64,000 nucleotides of DNA, from positions 1 to 64,000 of the forward strand of contig BLJB01000027.1 of assembly GCA_013423325.1 (NCBI GenBank), read 5' to 3'. Positions 45,702 through 56,212 of the stretch are shown here, piece by piece. The notes below the pieces were generated by a model. That model was not told the origin of the DNA. It made no database searches and was given only the letters and a program-made list of their open reading frames with translations. Position 1 is the stretch's first letter, and each line of letters opens with the position of its first letter. Source of the DNA: Usnea hakonensis (Eukaryota > Ascomycota > Lecanoromycetes > Lecanorales > Parmeliaceae). The translations under genes and the position numbers were made by a program.

Positions 45702-47234
45702 TTACCTTCCGTATGCCACTGGCCGCCGCCCCGCCACTCGTGCCGACCTGCGTAATGGCACCTCGGCTTGAACAATGTGACCTCCACAACATCGACAGTC
45801 TAGGATTTCGTTTTTTACGACACCCTTGAGGCGAGCACGTCCGCAGAGACCCTTGAGACAAGGGTGTAACCGCTGCAACATCCTTCTAACCCTTTTCCAG
45901 TTCCACTGATACCGCAAGCCTTTGACCATTTGCCTGTCTGCACATCCGCGCCAATTGGCAGTCACCCTGCGTCTGAAGTGTCTTTGGAGCTTTTCGACTT
46001 TGGTTGTAAAACAGGGACGGCATTGCCATCTCGTGAAATCGATATTTCGACATGTGCAGGTAGTTTCTCCAACACCGTTCCTTTGGCGGCGTGCTTCTAT
46101 GAGCTCTGCTTCATGTATCTTGCAGAACCGAACAAGATGGGCGTTGTAGAGATTGTCCAAGTTTGGACCCATACAGAAGAAAGTTTTGCTGTCTTGAATG
46201 TGCTTCTCGCAGACATAAGGTGTTGAAAGAGAGCCGTTTCGCATTTTTCGTGCCCTCCAAAGGTACTTGGGTAACTTCTTTCTCCCCAGATACTTTCTTC
46301 TTTTCGTGTGTCGATATTTTTCCTTGAGTGCGTCAAGATTGGCCTCGCAGAACCTTTCCAAGCATGGTAAAACCTTGAAATCTTGATCACCCTCATCATT
46401 CTCTTCACTCTCACCTTCGTAGTCACAAGGCTCACTCCAGCTGTCCAATGGGTGAAGCCAAGGGATCATCTGCGTGCATTGTTGCCCTGTGTCTTCCTCG
46501 TTATCATCATAAGGCCTTCGCGCTCGGAACCTTCGTTGTGGAGGATCTGTCAAATGGGTGCTCTGAAAACTTTGAAAGTTTTCACGGAGACACTCCTCAA
46601 ACCGTACCATATCTGGTGGTTCCGCGTTGCGATATTTGAACATGCAGAGCTCGCATTCACACTCGCAGTCTTCGATAAAGTCACCACCACACGCGTTGGG
46701 GCATGATCCGTCGTCCGGTGGATGCGTTTCATCAAGGTCGGATAGCGATATCGTATCCTCCGATTCTTCACTAAAGCCACTCGCTCTGTCTTCGTCACTT
46801 CCTTCTGGATCTTCTGGATCTTCCGGATCGTCTGGATCGTCTGGATCGTTCTCGGGATCGCCATCTCCTCCACCTCCTCCACCTCCTCCACCTCCTCCAT
46901 CTCCCCCATCTCCTCCATCTCCTCCATCTCCTCCATCTCCTCCATCTCCTCCACCTCCTCCATCTCCTCCATCTCCTCCACCTCCTCCATCTCCTTCATC
47001 TCCTCCATCTCCTCCATCTCCTCCACCTCCTCCATCTCCTCCATCTCCTCCATCTCCACCGCCTCCTCCATCTTCACCGCCTCCCACTCCTCCATCCCCG
47101 CCACTCCCTCCCCCCTCCACCTCTCCACGCGAAACAGGTCTTATCCTAGGCCACAACCTCCGAAGCTCGTCCCCAGTCGTGAACTGAATATCCGCATCCG
47201 ATTCATCCGCATTCTGACGCATATTTGTCGCCAT
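45702..47234 (-). CDS. Cysteine-rich protein with a long Gly/Asp repeat tract
   Basis: I do not recognise this family. I prefer the second Met (MATNMRQNADESD) at 47234, giving 510 residues. Residues about 45-130 are an almost pure Gly/Asp tract made of GGDGG units, followed by acidic DPDDPEDPEDP and an acidic Ser-rich stretch. The rest is rich in Cys and His: GSCPNACGGDFIEDCECECE, then LERFC, YVCEKH, FCKIHE, TCTCRNIDFTRWQCRPC and DCRCCGGHI, which may bind zinc. The C-terminus is basic (RRSARVAGRRP). Segments such as CLERFCEANLDALKEKY and VRFCKIHEAELIEARRQ look like diverged copies of one Cys/His motif. A nuclear role is plausible but unproven. Confidence 0.65.
   Translation of the reverse strand: MATNMRQNADESDADIQFTTGDELRRLWPRIRPVSRGEVEGGGSGGDGGVGGGEDGGGGGDGGDGGDGGGGGDGGDGGDEGDGGGGGDGGDGGGGGDGGDGGDGGDGGDGGDGGGGGGGGGGGDGDPENDPDDPDDPEDPEDPEGSDEDRASGFSEESEDTISLSDLDETHPPDDGSCPNACGGDFIEDCECECELCMFKYRNAEPPDMVRFEECLRENFQSFQSTHLTDPPQRRFRARRPYDDNEEDTGQQCTQMIPWLHPLDSWSEPCDYEGESEENDEGDQDFKVLPCLERFCEANLDALKEKYRHTKRRKYLGRKKLPKYLWRARKMRNGSLSTPYVCEKHIQDSKTFFCMGPNLDNLYNAHLVRFCKIHEAELIEARRQRNGVGETTCTCRNIDFTRWQCRPCFTTKVEKLQRHFRRRVTANWRGCADRQMVKGLRYQWNWKRVRRMLQRLHPCLKGLCGRARLKGVVKNEILDCRCCGGHIVQAEVPLRRSARVAGRRPVAYGR
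46862..47105. repeat. Coding minisatellite of (GGAGGA/T)-type units
   Basis: Repeats of CTCCTCCAT and CTCCTCCAC (plus strand) run for about 240 bp inside the cysteine-rich gene. All three minus frames are open and low-complexity here (Gly/Asp, Glu/Met/Val, and a proline-rich antisense). The Gly/Asp frame is the one continuous with the cysteine-rich C-terminus. Confidence 0.85.
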
Positions 47235-47804
47235 AGTCAACAATCAGATGACAAGAGATCTGAGAATGGAAATTGCAGTGGGGTGTCGCTGGTTGCTAAA
47301 GCAAATCAAGATGAGCCAATTGTTACAGCAGATCAAGATGAGCTGGTTGCTATAGCAGATCAAGGTGAACCGTAGTTGTTCGAAAAAAAGCAAAGAATGA
47401 TGTGCAAATTGAAGTGCAGGAAAGGGGAAGGTGACAGATAAGAGAATGTTCGCTCGCGGGCTCATCATCACAAAGGCGCAAAAACAAGGGCAGACTTGGA
47501 TAACGAATGCGGTCATGAATCGCCGCATCCGGAAAATCAAATTCGAAAAAGAAATTTGAGACTTGTCGCAATGAGAAGCGATCAAGGAAACTTCGAATAC
47601 TTCCGCATCCGGCGATGCATCTCAATTGAGGGGGGAAGGATAAGACAAAGGAATTCGCTACCGCGAACATGAAATGAGGGCGCTTTGAAAGCGAGATTGG
47701 AATGAAGATAGGAAAGGGCAATGTGTGGATGCCTGCTCCCAACCAATTTCCATTGCGGCTCTTCCAGCCCACACAGCTACACAACTGCCCTTTCTAACCC
47801 AAGT
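47235..47804. other. Intergenic with a 27-bp triple repeat
   Basis: Between the cysteine-rich gene start and the RanGAP stop codon. Three 27-bp units occupy 47289-47369; see the findings. Open frames on the minus strand are not supported as genes. Confidence 0.5.
47289..47369. repeat. 27-bp tandem repeat, three copies
   Basis: Units of the type CTGGTTGCTAAAGCAAATCA plus AGATGAG repeat three times with a few substitutions, just upstream of the start of the cysteine-rich gene. Confidence 0.8.
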
Positions 47805-49079
47805 CTAGATCTCCGTCTTCCCCAACGTATCCGCCAGAGCGTCCACATCATCATCTTTCTCCTGACCGACCTTCTGTGCCTCTTGCTGATCCGCATCCTT
47901 CAACATAGCTTCCCTTCTACCCTCAGCTTCCTTTTGCTCCTCTTTGACTTCTTCATCCACATCTTCATCATCTTCTTCTTCTTCCTCCTCCTCGCTCTCC
48001 TCTTCCAAATCGCTCAACTCATCCAATCCCCATTCCCCCTCCACCTCGCCAGCCTTCTCTTTTCGTTCTTCCAACAGCAGTCGTAATCCCTCCACAGGCT
48101 CATCATCCTCTGAGAATTTGTTCCCGTTCAGCTCTACCCGCCTTAGCTTCAGCAGCTTATCCCGTGCTACCACCAGCAGAGCTTTCACCCCTTGAGACTC
48201 AATCTCATTATACTGCAGCCTCAGCACCTCTAGCAGCGCGTTGTCTCCCTTCCCTAGAGTTTCAGCAAGCAGAATTGCCCCTCTACTTCCCAACAAGGAG
48301 TCACCGACCCCCAATTCTTTAATCTGCCTCCACCCCTTAACAACCTGACTCAATCCCCTAGCCCCCGTAATCGTAAAAGTATTGTCCTGCAGATCCAGTA
48401 CCTCCAGCTCCTCACACCACACCAACCCATCTGTCAGCAACAAACTAATCCCATCCTGGCGTATGGCATTTTGCACCATCTTGACCATCTTGACCTTCCT
48501 ATGCGCTCGATACGCTTTCGCCCACGCAGCCATCGAGCCGCTTTCGAGGCGGTTCCGGCCACATATTATCGTCTCCAAATTCGCCACCTCCTTCCCCGAC
48601 TTTCTGGCCTCCTCCTTGCGCTCCGCGAGGGCGATGAGAGCGTTAGCGATTAAAGCACCCGCATTGGGACCGAGGCCGTTGTTCTGGAGTATCAGATGTT
48701 TCAGAGGAACATGCTTGGATAGAAAGTCGACGAGTGGCTCCACTGTGTTCAAGCCGAAGGCATTGTCGGATAGGTCGACGGTGTGCAGGTTCGGTAGTTG
48801 GAGAAGGGCGGTGAGGAGGGAGGAGAGCGCGGGTGGGATTTCGGAGAGCAGGCGCGATGTGAATATGTCGTCTAGTTTGGCGGTGTGGAGGGTTGTCTTC
48901 GTTTGGAGCACTGAGGCGAGACGGGAGCAGGCGGGGGCGCCGAGGGTGTTGCCGTCGAGGTGGATTTCTGTGATTGTGTCTGAAGTGATTAAGGGGTTGA
49001 GGTGGGGCTCTATGTCCGAGGCGGTATCGAGCTTGAGGGATTGTCCAGAGAGGGAGAAGATGTTTTTGGGAGATGACAT
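47805..49079 (-). CDS. RNA1: Ran GTPase-activating protein (RanGAP/RNA1)
   Basis: RanGAP stimulates GTP hydrolysis by Ran in the cytoplasm and so sets the direction of nuclear transport. The single exon encodes 424 residues, normal for fungal RNA1. Leucine-rich repeats fill residues about 10-330, for example LKHLILQNNGLGPNAG, LEVLDLQDNTFTITGARGLS and LEVLRLQYNEIESQGVKALL. The catalytic arginine is in the conserved block KLDDIFTSRLLSEIP. An acidic tail (residues about 345-385, mostly Glu and Asp) is typical of the family. The N-terminus MSSPKNIFSLSGQSLKLDT fits the usual start. Confidence 0.95.
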   Translation of the reverse strand: MSSPKNIFSLSGQSLKLDTASDIEPHLNPLITSDTITEIHLDGNTLGAPACSRLASVLQTKTTLHTAKLDDIFTSRLLSEIPPALSSLLTALLQLPNLHTVDLSDNAFGLNTVEPLVDFLSKHVPLKHLILQNNGLGPNAGALIANALIALAERKEEARKSGKEVANLETIICGRNRLESGSMAAWAKAYRAHRKVKMVKMVQNAIRQDGISLLLTDGLVWCEELEVLDLQDNTFTITGARGLSQVVKGWRQIKELGVGDSLLGSRGAILLAETLGKGDNALLEVLRLQYNEIESQGVKALLVVARDKLLKLRRVELNGNKFSEDDEPVEGLRLLLEERKEKAGEVEGEWGLDELSDLEEESEEEEEEEDDEDVDEEVKEEQKEAEGRREAMLKDADQQEAQKVGQEKDDDVDALADTLGKTEI

Positions 49080-49922
49080 TTTATTAAGGGATCACAGTAT
49101 TGTAGCTTAGTGGCATGATAGACTGGTAGCATCTTTTGATCCTGTTCTGTGAGAAGTTAAGAAGCCTTTAAAGTAGGGTCTTGAAGGTACCAGCTAGTGG
49201 GACGCTAAGGGACGCTAAGACATGAGGGCACCCCTTTTTACTGCATTGACACCCCCCCCATATTTCGGCTATGCTCTAAGTCCCTACCGAGGTACCTTGT
49301 ACTTGGTGTATCTACCATAGAAATCTATGTACCTTTCCAGAGAAGCATGACTTTGGGAGCCTAGAAAGCATGGATTTGGGAGCCTGAAAGCATGGATTTG
49401 GGAGCCTAAGAAGCATGGATTTGGGAGCCTGGAAAGCATGGATTTGGGAGCATTGCAGGCATGGCTTTGGAAATATGCTCTATAAATGCTCAATTCCATG
49501 CTCTATGTAGTGCTTTATGAATACTCTATTTTATGCTCCATTCCATGTACTCTGAGGAAATGGGCGTGTGCTTGGATCAATAATGAGATGAGATCGTTAA
49601 TAATATACCTAGGGGTTTCAACCTGTCGGAACCCTTAAAGTAAACTCTTCTAGCTCTTCTCTACACTAAATGAGCGAAAGCGAATAGTAGCCAGGGCGGA
49701 CGATTACTTTGTCTTATATCAAGCCGCTGCTCGATGACAGACACTAAGACCTTCATATCAGAGTAATTGCTGTCGAATCAAGGTCTGTTACAGGGAGTTT
49801 TGATCGTTCTTGATGGACAAATGGGTATCTACCGCTCTACCTCATACAACGCTGCAAATACCATGCTCGTGTGCTCACTAGCCCAAGCCTACACGTACGT
49901 GCCCTCCACAAGATCCCCACTC
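49080..49922. other. Intergenic with a minisatellite
   Basis: Between the RanGAP start and the SEC10 stop codon. It holds the 22-24-bp minisatellite at 49342-49470. Frames on either strand are short and partly made of the repeat. Confidence 0.5.
49342..49470. repeat. Minisatellite, unit 22-24 bp, about six copies
   Basis: Units of the type GAAAGCATGGATTTGGGAGC repeat about six times with single-base changes and 1-2 bp length differences between copies. The outer copies are the most diverged. The repeat is intergenic. Confidence 0.88.
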
Positions 49923-52702
49923 CTACAGAGCACTGAGCACACTCTGTACCCCCACGCTTCCCGCATCCTCCCTCCTTAGCACATACGGCCTCATATCCCC
50001 CCTTTCCCACGCCCCACCACCACCTACACTTACTCCAGCACCACCTTTCCCCCTCAATCTCTCTTTGAGCGCATCCGGGCCTATGACAAAGAGGTTCCCA
50101 ATCTCGGTCAGAACTTCAAAACTTGGCTCAAAGCTGGCGTCCAATTCCCAAGATTTTAGTAGCTCAATGTATTTGCTAATGTCTTTCGTGACCATGATCC
50201 CGCCGGCGGCGTTCACGGAGAATTTCTTAAAATGCTCCAGGAGCAGGGTGCGGAATGTGCAGGCGAGCTCGGTGAGGAAGGCCGTGAGATTGGACGAAGG
50301 GGATAGGGCAGTCAGAGCGAGGTTGTGGACGCGCGTTAGGAATTGAAAGATAGACATACAGGTCTGAGAACTTTATTAGCGCTTGGATGGAGGAAATTCC
50401 CGAACTCGAACTCACAGGCGTCTGGAGCTGCTCAAGCCAGGCGCCTCCTCCACCAGAAGCATCGTCCCGAGGCCGAAAATCGAGTTTGTTCTGACGAGCT
50501 AGGAGTTTTGCGACCCATGTGACGACGACGTCAATGGATCTCTGCATAATGCTATTGACCTTCTCTTCCATTCTATCCATGGCGAGATTGGCGATCTTCT
50601 CCATGTCGCGTCGTATAGTCACGTTTGCAGAGGCCAGTGGGATGAGCACGGTTCTGATGCAAGTGTTCATCAAGTTCATGATACCGACAGCTGGACGTAG
50701 GCCGACCAGGTACGATAGATCGGGCTCGTTCTTGGCTGTCTCCTGGCTGGCTGCAATGTCATTTTCGCTTGGCGTATTGTTAGTCCAAAGAGGCAAATTG
50801 GCTGAGAACTTAGTGCTTACGAGTCCAATGCTGTCTCAAGATAAATCTCTCCCATATTTCCTAGTAAGAGACGCAGAAGAGCGGAAACATCTCTGGGCGT
50901 CTCATTCCCTCCGCTGAGCTCTAAGCCGCGTCCCACAGCTTCGGCAAGCCATTTCAGCATACGCTTAGCATTGTCGACACGGAGAACACCGTCTTGTTCT
51001 GTGACTTCAATTTCCGTCTGTGTTTTCGCGCTCTCAGAGTCTTTCAAGCCTGCCACCCTAAGGAGCATTGCCTTTTGTGCTGGAGCCAGGTCTGAAGAGT
51101 CTAAACGCTCGACGTACGCATCTCGAGCAGATGCCAGCATTTCGCTGCCTGACTTTGCCAAAGATTTCATAAACGTGGTGGGTATTTTGCGTCTTCGAGA
51201 CTGTATTACTGTCAGCGGGAGTTCTCGGTATCAGTATCGGAATGGTTGGAAATTCTTACGTGAAAAATAGTGAATTTGAACAATAGCGACGAATACAACT
51301 CTTCCAAGTTTCTCTTTTCACGCTCTATGTACGAGGAGCCAACAAAGTATGGTACAAATAAATCGTCAAATTGCTGATCGAGTATGATTGCAATTTGCGG
51401 AGAAGCCGGTTCTGGATGCTCAGTGAGGCCGTGTGCTTTGAGATCGTCTATCAATGTGCTAATGTAGCCCCGGGCCGCTTGCAAAGACCGCAGGAATGCG
51501 AGCGAAGAAATGGTGCTGGCCTTTTCAAGGACCATCTCGAGCCTCTGCTGTACAGATTGCTGAAAGATTCGTTGTAAGAATTTTCCCAGCACTTGATCGG
51601 AGTATGAAAAGGCTCTCCTGATGATGACTGACTCCTCCTGCATGACGACCTTGACCTCGTCGATCAATGACTGAAGAGTGGGCTCCACGCCAGGAGGTTC
51701 AGCATCTGGATCTGCCAATCGATCCCAAGTTTCAGCATCTGCGGCGACCTCACCTGTGATGAGCTGGCTTCGTTGGATGAAGAAATCGTGCTGATTAACA
51801 AAAGCTGCAATCACGCTTGCACCATCGTTGAAGTCGTGCAGAACATTGGCACACTCCCGCATTCCCTGAAAATTCTCCCTTCGGTAGAAGTCGTCGAAAG
51901 ACTTAAGTAGATCCTTCTCTAGGGTCTCAGAAAACTTCTCAATTAGTTCCCTCGTATTATGATGCCGCCTTCTACGGTCGTAATCCTTTCCATGGATACC
52001 GTTGACACCATTAACCTGTTTCGCATTGCCGTTGATACGGCTCCAATTCTCAGGCTCGAGTCGTTGACTGATCTTCATCAGTTGCCGGGCAATACGAGCG
52101 CATCGAACTTTGCCCTCGCCGCTGCCTTGCCGCCTGATGTCTTCCAACAGCAACAGTTCGCCCCGCTCGCTGACTTCCATCCAGCACTGGATCAGAAATT
52201 TGGTGTCTAGCGCTCTCTGCCTTTGCCTGTCGAGATCTTCCAACTTTTCACCAATTTTGACCACCTCATTGCCACCGTTGTCGTATTGGTCACCATTGAG
52301 AGACGCGTCAAGAAGGTTGAACGAATTGACGGTTTGTTCAAGTCTCCGGCTTATTGTCTGAACATTGGTATTGTGCTGCGCTTCTGCTCGTCGTACCGCA
52401 CCAGATAATTCATTCTCTTTTAGTTCCAAGTCTCCCGAAAGATCACTCATGCGGTTGAGGGCATGTTCGAAGCTGCGGATGAGGGGTTTTGGGTCGAATG
52501 CATTGCTCTGGTGGGCCGGACCGGACCTTCGATTGGGGGGGACGGCGCTGTCCGACAGAGCTTCCACGAAATCTTTGACGATGAAGTCGCGATCAGAAAA
52601 TGTTTCGAGGGTAAAGATGGGCGCCTGGGGGAATACTGATCTGGTGGAGTAAGTCGAAGGGGGGTGTGAATTTGAGGAGACTTGGCTCGAGGTGGCTGGC
52701 AT
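49923..52702 (-). CDS. SEC10: Exocyst complex subunit SEC10
   Basis: SEC10 is a subunit of the octameric exocyst that tethers secretory vesicles to the plasma membrane at growing hyphal tips. Four exons join in frame: 52702-51260, 51200-50821, 50767-50410 and 50363-49923, giving 873 residues. The introns are 46-59 bp with canonical ends. The N-terminal coiled-coil region includes LIRSFEHALNRMSDLSGDLE. Family blocks are FDDFYRRENFQGMRECANVL, then IAAFVNQHDFFI, VGSSYIEREKRNLEELY and NLMNTCIRTVLIPLA, and the splice into exon 4 restores LQTPTCMSIFQFLTRVH. Length matches fungal SEC10. It is divergent from NUS1 with a 374-bp shared upstream region. Confidence 0.95.
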
Positions 52703-53076
52703 TTTGCACTGATAAATGACCTGGTCACCAGTCCATTACTCCTAGTCTCACTCTGGATACGTGTAACCTCGATTTGGGTAATGCCATACTGGTAGTGATT
52801 CGAGCTGATCGCAGAGCCGTTGAGAGTGCATTTACAAAAGTAGGTGTGCGGAATCCTGCCGCGCTCGACGGCTTCTCTAAGAGATCTTTTCCAAACTCGA
52901 TTACGGCTTCACAGCCACAATTGAACTCCTCTCATACTCCAATCGCTCTATTCATTGTGCAACAGCTGTCATTATCGTGCCTAGATACAGGATCCAGCGC
53001 TCCTGGGAGCATAAGCTCTACCGGACACCCGTGAAAGCATTTCAGTCACTCTGAACTATACCATAAGTCTCTCAAG
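52703..53076. promoter_or_regulatory. Shared upstream region of SEC10 and NUS1
   Basis: These 374 bp separate two divergent start codons. No TATA box is obvious; an 86-codon plus-strand frame here has no support. Confidence 0.5.
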
Positions 53077-54175
53077 ATGGTCGCTGCCCAGGAGACAAAG
53101 TTATACAGGCAAGATGATCGAAGCAAAGGCAACTTATTCTCTCCGAAGCAGAGGGAAGACCTGCTCAGACCCTACCTTCCGGCGCCTCCACCGAGCAAAT
53201 CTCCAGCCCAAGTTCCACCAAAACGAAGGTTGCAGCCTATACGGACCTTTCTAAGACAACAATTGCATCTTCTTGTCTTCATCGTCATACATATGCTATT
53301 CTCAGTCTACGTACGGATACGGCAGACCTATCATATTCTTCTCGATCGGGTCTTTGCAATTCTCTACTACCATCATAGAGCGCCGGAGCTAATTCAGCAA
53401 GACGTAAGAAATCTTAGCAGAATTCCGGAGCATTTGAGTGTGATCTTGGAACTGAAAGGAGAAGAGAGAGGCACCAGAGGCACCGCAGGCCTTGAGGTTT
53501 TGATGGATGAAGTGGCAGAGATATCTGCATGGTGTTCTTGTGTGGGGATACCAATGCTCAGCGTATATGAAAAGACGGGTATGGTGCTTCGTTAGGAAAG
53601 AATCATGGCGATACTGATTTGGACAAGGTATCTTGAAGGCCTACATTCCTACAACTCATCGGACGGTCACTAAGAAAATGCACAACTATTTTGGACGATA
53701 CATACCGTCACTACAGGTTCGAGCGCCTCACATACCGTCTTACCTGAACGGTGGAAGCAGTGAAGATGGCAGCGTGTCAATGGCATCAGGTATGTCCACC
53801 TCAGTATACGATGTCCTGCATTGAGGCTGATGACCGAGCTTAGGCCATCTCTCGATACTTCTCCTTTCAGCCGAAGATGGGCGCTCAACTCTGGTAGACT
53901 TGACCAAGACCCTGGCAGAGATGTCGCAGCGGAAGAAATTGTCGCCAAACGACATATCGCTTGACCTGGTAGACGCAGAAATTACAGAAAGTGTGATGGG
54001 AGAGCCAGATCTACTCGTGTTGTTTGGACCAAGCGTGGAACTGCAGGGCTATCCTCCTTGGCAAATTCGACTGACTGAGATTTATCATATGCAAGATAAC
54101 ACTGGAGTCGGGTACCAGGTGTTTTTGAGATCTTTGCATAATTACGCGAAAGCGTCGATGAGATTTGGGAGATAA
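53077..54175 (+). CDS. NUS1: Dehydrodolichyl diphosphate synthase complex subunit NUS1
   Basis: NUS1 is the non-catalytic partner of the cis-prenyltransferase that makes dolichol precursors at the ER membrane, needed for protein glycosylation. Three exons, 53077-53578, 53628-53789 and 53844-54175, give 331 residues; both introns (49 and 54 bp) are phase 1. A hydrophobic segment at about residues 60-95 (LHLLVFIVIHMLFSVYV) anchors the protein. The cis-prenyltransferase-like part includes RIPEHLSVILELKGEE, EISAWCSCVGIPMLSVYEKT, GHLSILLLSAEDG and PDLLVLFGPSVELQGYPPW, ending with WQIRLTEIYHM. This is the usual order for fungal NUS1. Confidence 0.9.
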
Positions 54176-54612
54176 AGCCTGAGGAAACCCGTCGAGTAAT
54201 GGTAGGGTAGAGAACCCCGAAGTCTAATGTCAGACTTTCGATTCTCTGAGAGTGCTCCCATAACGCCCAAGAGCGTCGGGCGTCAGGCGTCACTCTCGGG
54301 GTATTCGACATTGGTGTGAGACGCAGACGCCTCGAAGCTATAATTTCAAATTCTCATGTTCCTTGTGTGAGGAGCGAGAAATAATCAGAAGACACAGAAT
54401 CTATGATCTGATAAAGCATTGTACCTGGCAATAGGAATTGCGGACCTTAAAATAGTCGAGATGGAGGCAGTGAGACGAAGCGTCGACCATAGGAATCGTC
54501 ACTTTGACGGGACACTGACACGGCAATATCTAGCACCGATACTGAAACTTCTCAAGTCTACTCTTCCTCAATAAATTGATGTGAATATTCTTTTCTCGTT
54601 CATCAACACGCC
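54176..54612. other. Intergenic, no supported gene
   Basis: It is the 3' flank of NUS1 and the upstream region of the next gene. An ORF of 109 codons on the minus strand is a shadow of NUS1. Confidence 0.5.
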
Positions 54613-56212
54613 ATGGGTGTTTTTGATGTAGACCAAGTAAAATCCACAATCACGAAACGGGCAGCAGCCACCATCACGGCAGAATGCACTTCTCCCTACA
54701 TATACGAGAAAGTATTTTGTAAAAACGGTTGGGCGGCGCTTGGTTGCTTTACTGCAGATCCTTGCACGGATGACGGTGGAGCCACATCAAGTGAGTAGCA
54801 CTCTTCCTTCATAATTAAGCAGGCCATCCCGATTCTGTGTTGCAAAAGAGTGTCACTCAAGCTCACGACCCTCTCAAGTTGTCACTCACCCGCCATGCAC
54901 TGGTGAATATTCATACTACCACAAAACGTGCTCAGACGGCCAGTTGTGGACTGGCTGCCTTAACTTCGATCCTTGTCTGGGTGAGGAGCCTCCCTCAGGT
55001 AAGCAATAAGTTTCCTTGCAAACCTCGTCAGGCTAAGCGTTCTTCGTGATGGCGAAAGTTCACCAAACATACCAAGTACAGGCGCACCTGAATTGACAAG
55101 AAACCTTCTCTTAGCTGCTGCCGCTACAACGACGTCAACTGAGATCACTTCGTCGTCTCACACAAAGACAGCTTCTTCAACATCTACAGCTCCTTCGACT
55201 CATTCCACGTCTCTGGCTTCTTCAAGGCCTTCAGTTGCTTCCAATACTTTTATCTCGTCATTGACCCTCTCCGCGACTTCCAGCCAATTGAGTTCAGGAA
55301 TTTTTTTCAGTCCAACAAGTTCGACGCATTTCTTTGCGTCCAATGCGTCCGATGAACAGGCATCTTCCTTAGCTGCTACATCACCAGTACCAACTGGAGT
55401 TACACGTTCTTCGGCGTCTTCTCAGTCAAAAACGGTAGCAGTCGCTGCCGGGACAACTGGAGCTATTGTTGGGGCTATCATTGCTGTCTTACTGATACTG
55501 CTCTTACTCAAGTGGCGTAAGAGACGCACCGAAAGTTCACGGACGATTCAAAACAACAGTGATTCGCGATTGCAAGGAACCGAGGTGGAAGGGCCAAGGA
55601 CTGCTTTTCAAGATCAACAAGATAGTAAGTCGTGCGATTTTGCCAGGTGATCTCCCCATTGCAACCAAGCTATCCCAGAAAGGTGTCTGCATGCGGTACC
55701 TCCCCTACCTGACAGTACAGTCACCGCTGTTCCCCAATCATCGTTGCCTTGAGTACTAGATTAGAAGACCCCGGTGCTTATTTGTAGCGGTACTTGTAGG
55801 CAGCTAATCGCCGTGCATAGTACCCGCCTCTGCATGCACAGACGCCGACCATGATTCCCTGTCATACCTTCCGACGAAGGGTGCCGACAAGAACGAAGAT
55901 GCTACATACAAGCGAAGCGATCTTTATTCAGCCGCGTCGTCCATGTCACCTATTCCGCCAGGCCCGGAGACGCCAGGTTCGACGTCCGACCAGATCGGAG
56001 GACATTCAGAACTTGAGGTCCCTGCGCCAAACCCGGAACGTTCCTCTATAAATACCCCCCGCCGTCGCCTAACGGTCGATGGACCGTTAATGCATCCTAA
56101 TCTGGATCCTGCGGGGGAAGAGTCTGGAGGCCATGGTGCAATTAAAACTGGGAATAGTCATGTTCTGAGTTGGATGGATTACGATGGTGAGGGGTCAGGC
56201 TCGGTGGGGTAG
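54613..56212 (+). CDS. Single-pass membrane protein with two cysteine modules of identical spacing
   Basis: I do not know a named family for it. Four exons fit: 54613-54790, 54849-54998, 55115-55624 and 55842-56212, about 402 residues; all introns are phase 1, so each internal exon is frame-symmetric. Exon 1 holds CTSPYIYEKVFC...GCFTADPC and exon 2 holds CTGEYSYYHKTC...GCLNFDPC; both follow C-x10-C-x8-C-x5-C. Exon 3 encodes a long Ser/Thr-rich stalk, then one membrane segment (AIVGAIIAVLLILLLLKW) with the positive stop KWRKRR. Exon 4 is an acidic, Pro-rich cytosolic tail. No N-terminal signal peptide is visible, so it may be a type III protein or have an undetected exon. Alternative in-frame acceptors exist at 54878 (exon 2) and 55081 (exon 3), and the last intron, 217 bp, may hide a small exon. 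The layout resembles fungal wall-stress sensors. Confidence 0.75.

Noticed and set aside
46862..47105. CRISPR-like array
   Set aside because: Units are 6-9 bp without spacers, and this is a fungal genome; it is a coding minisatellite.
46627..47187. Proline/serine-rich plus-strand frame
   Set aside because: It is the antisense of the Gly/Asp minisatellite; the minus frame continues into a Cys/His-rich domain and is preferred.
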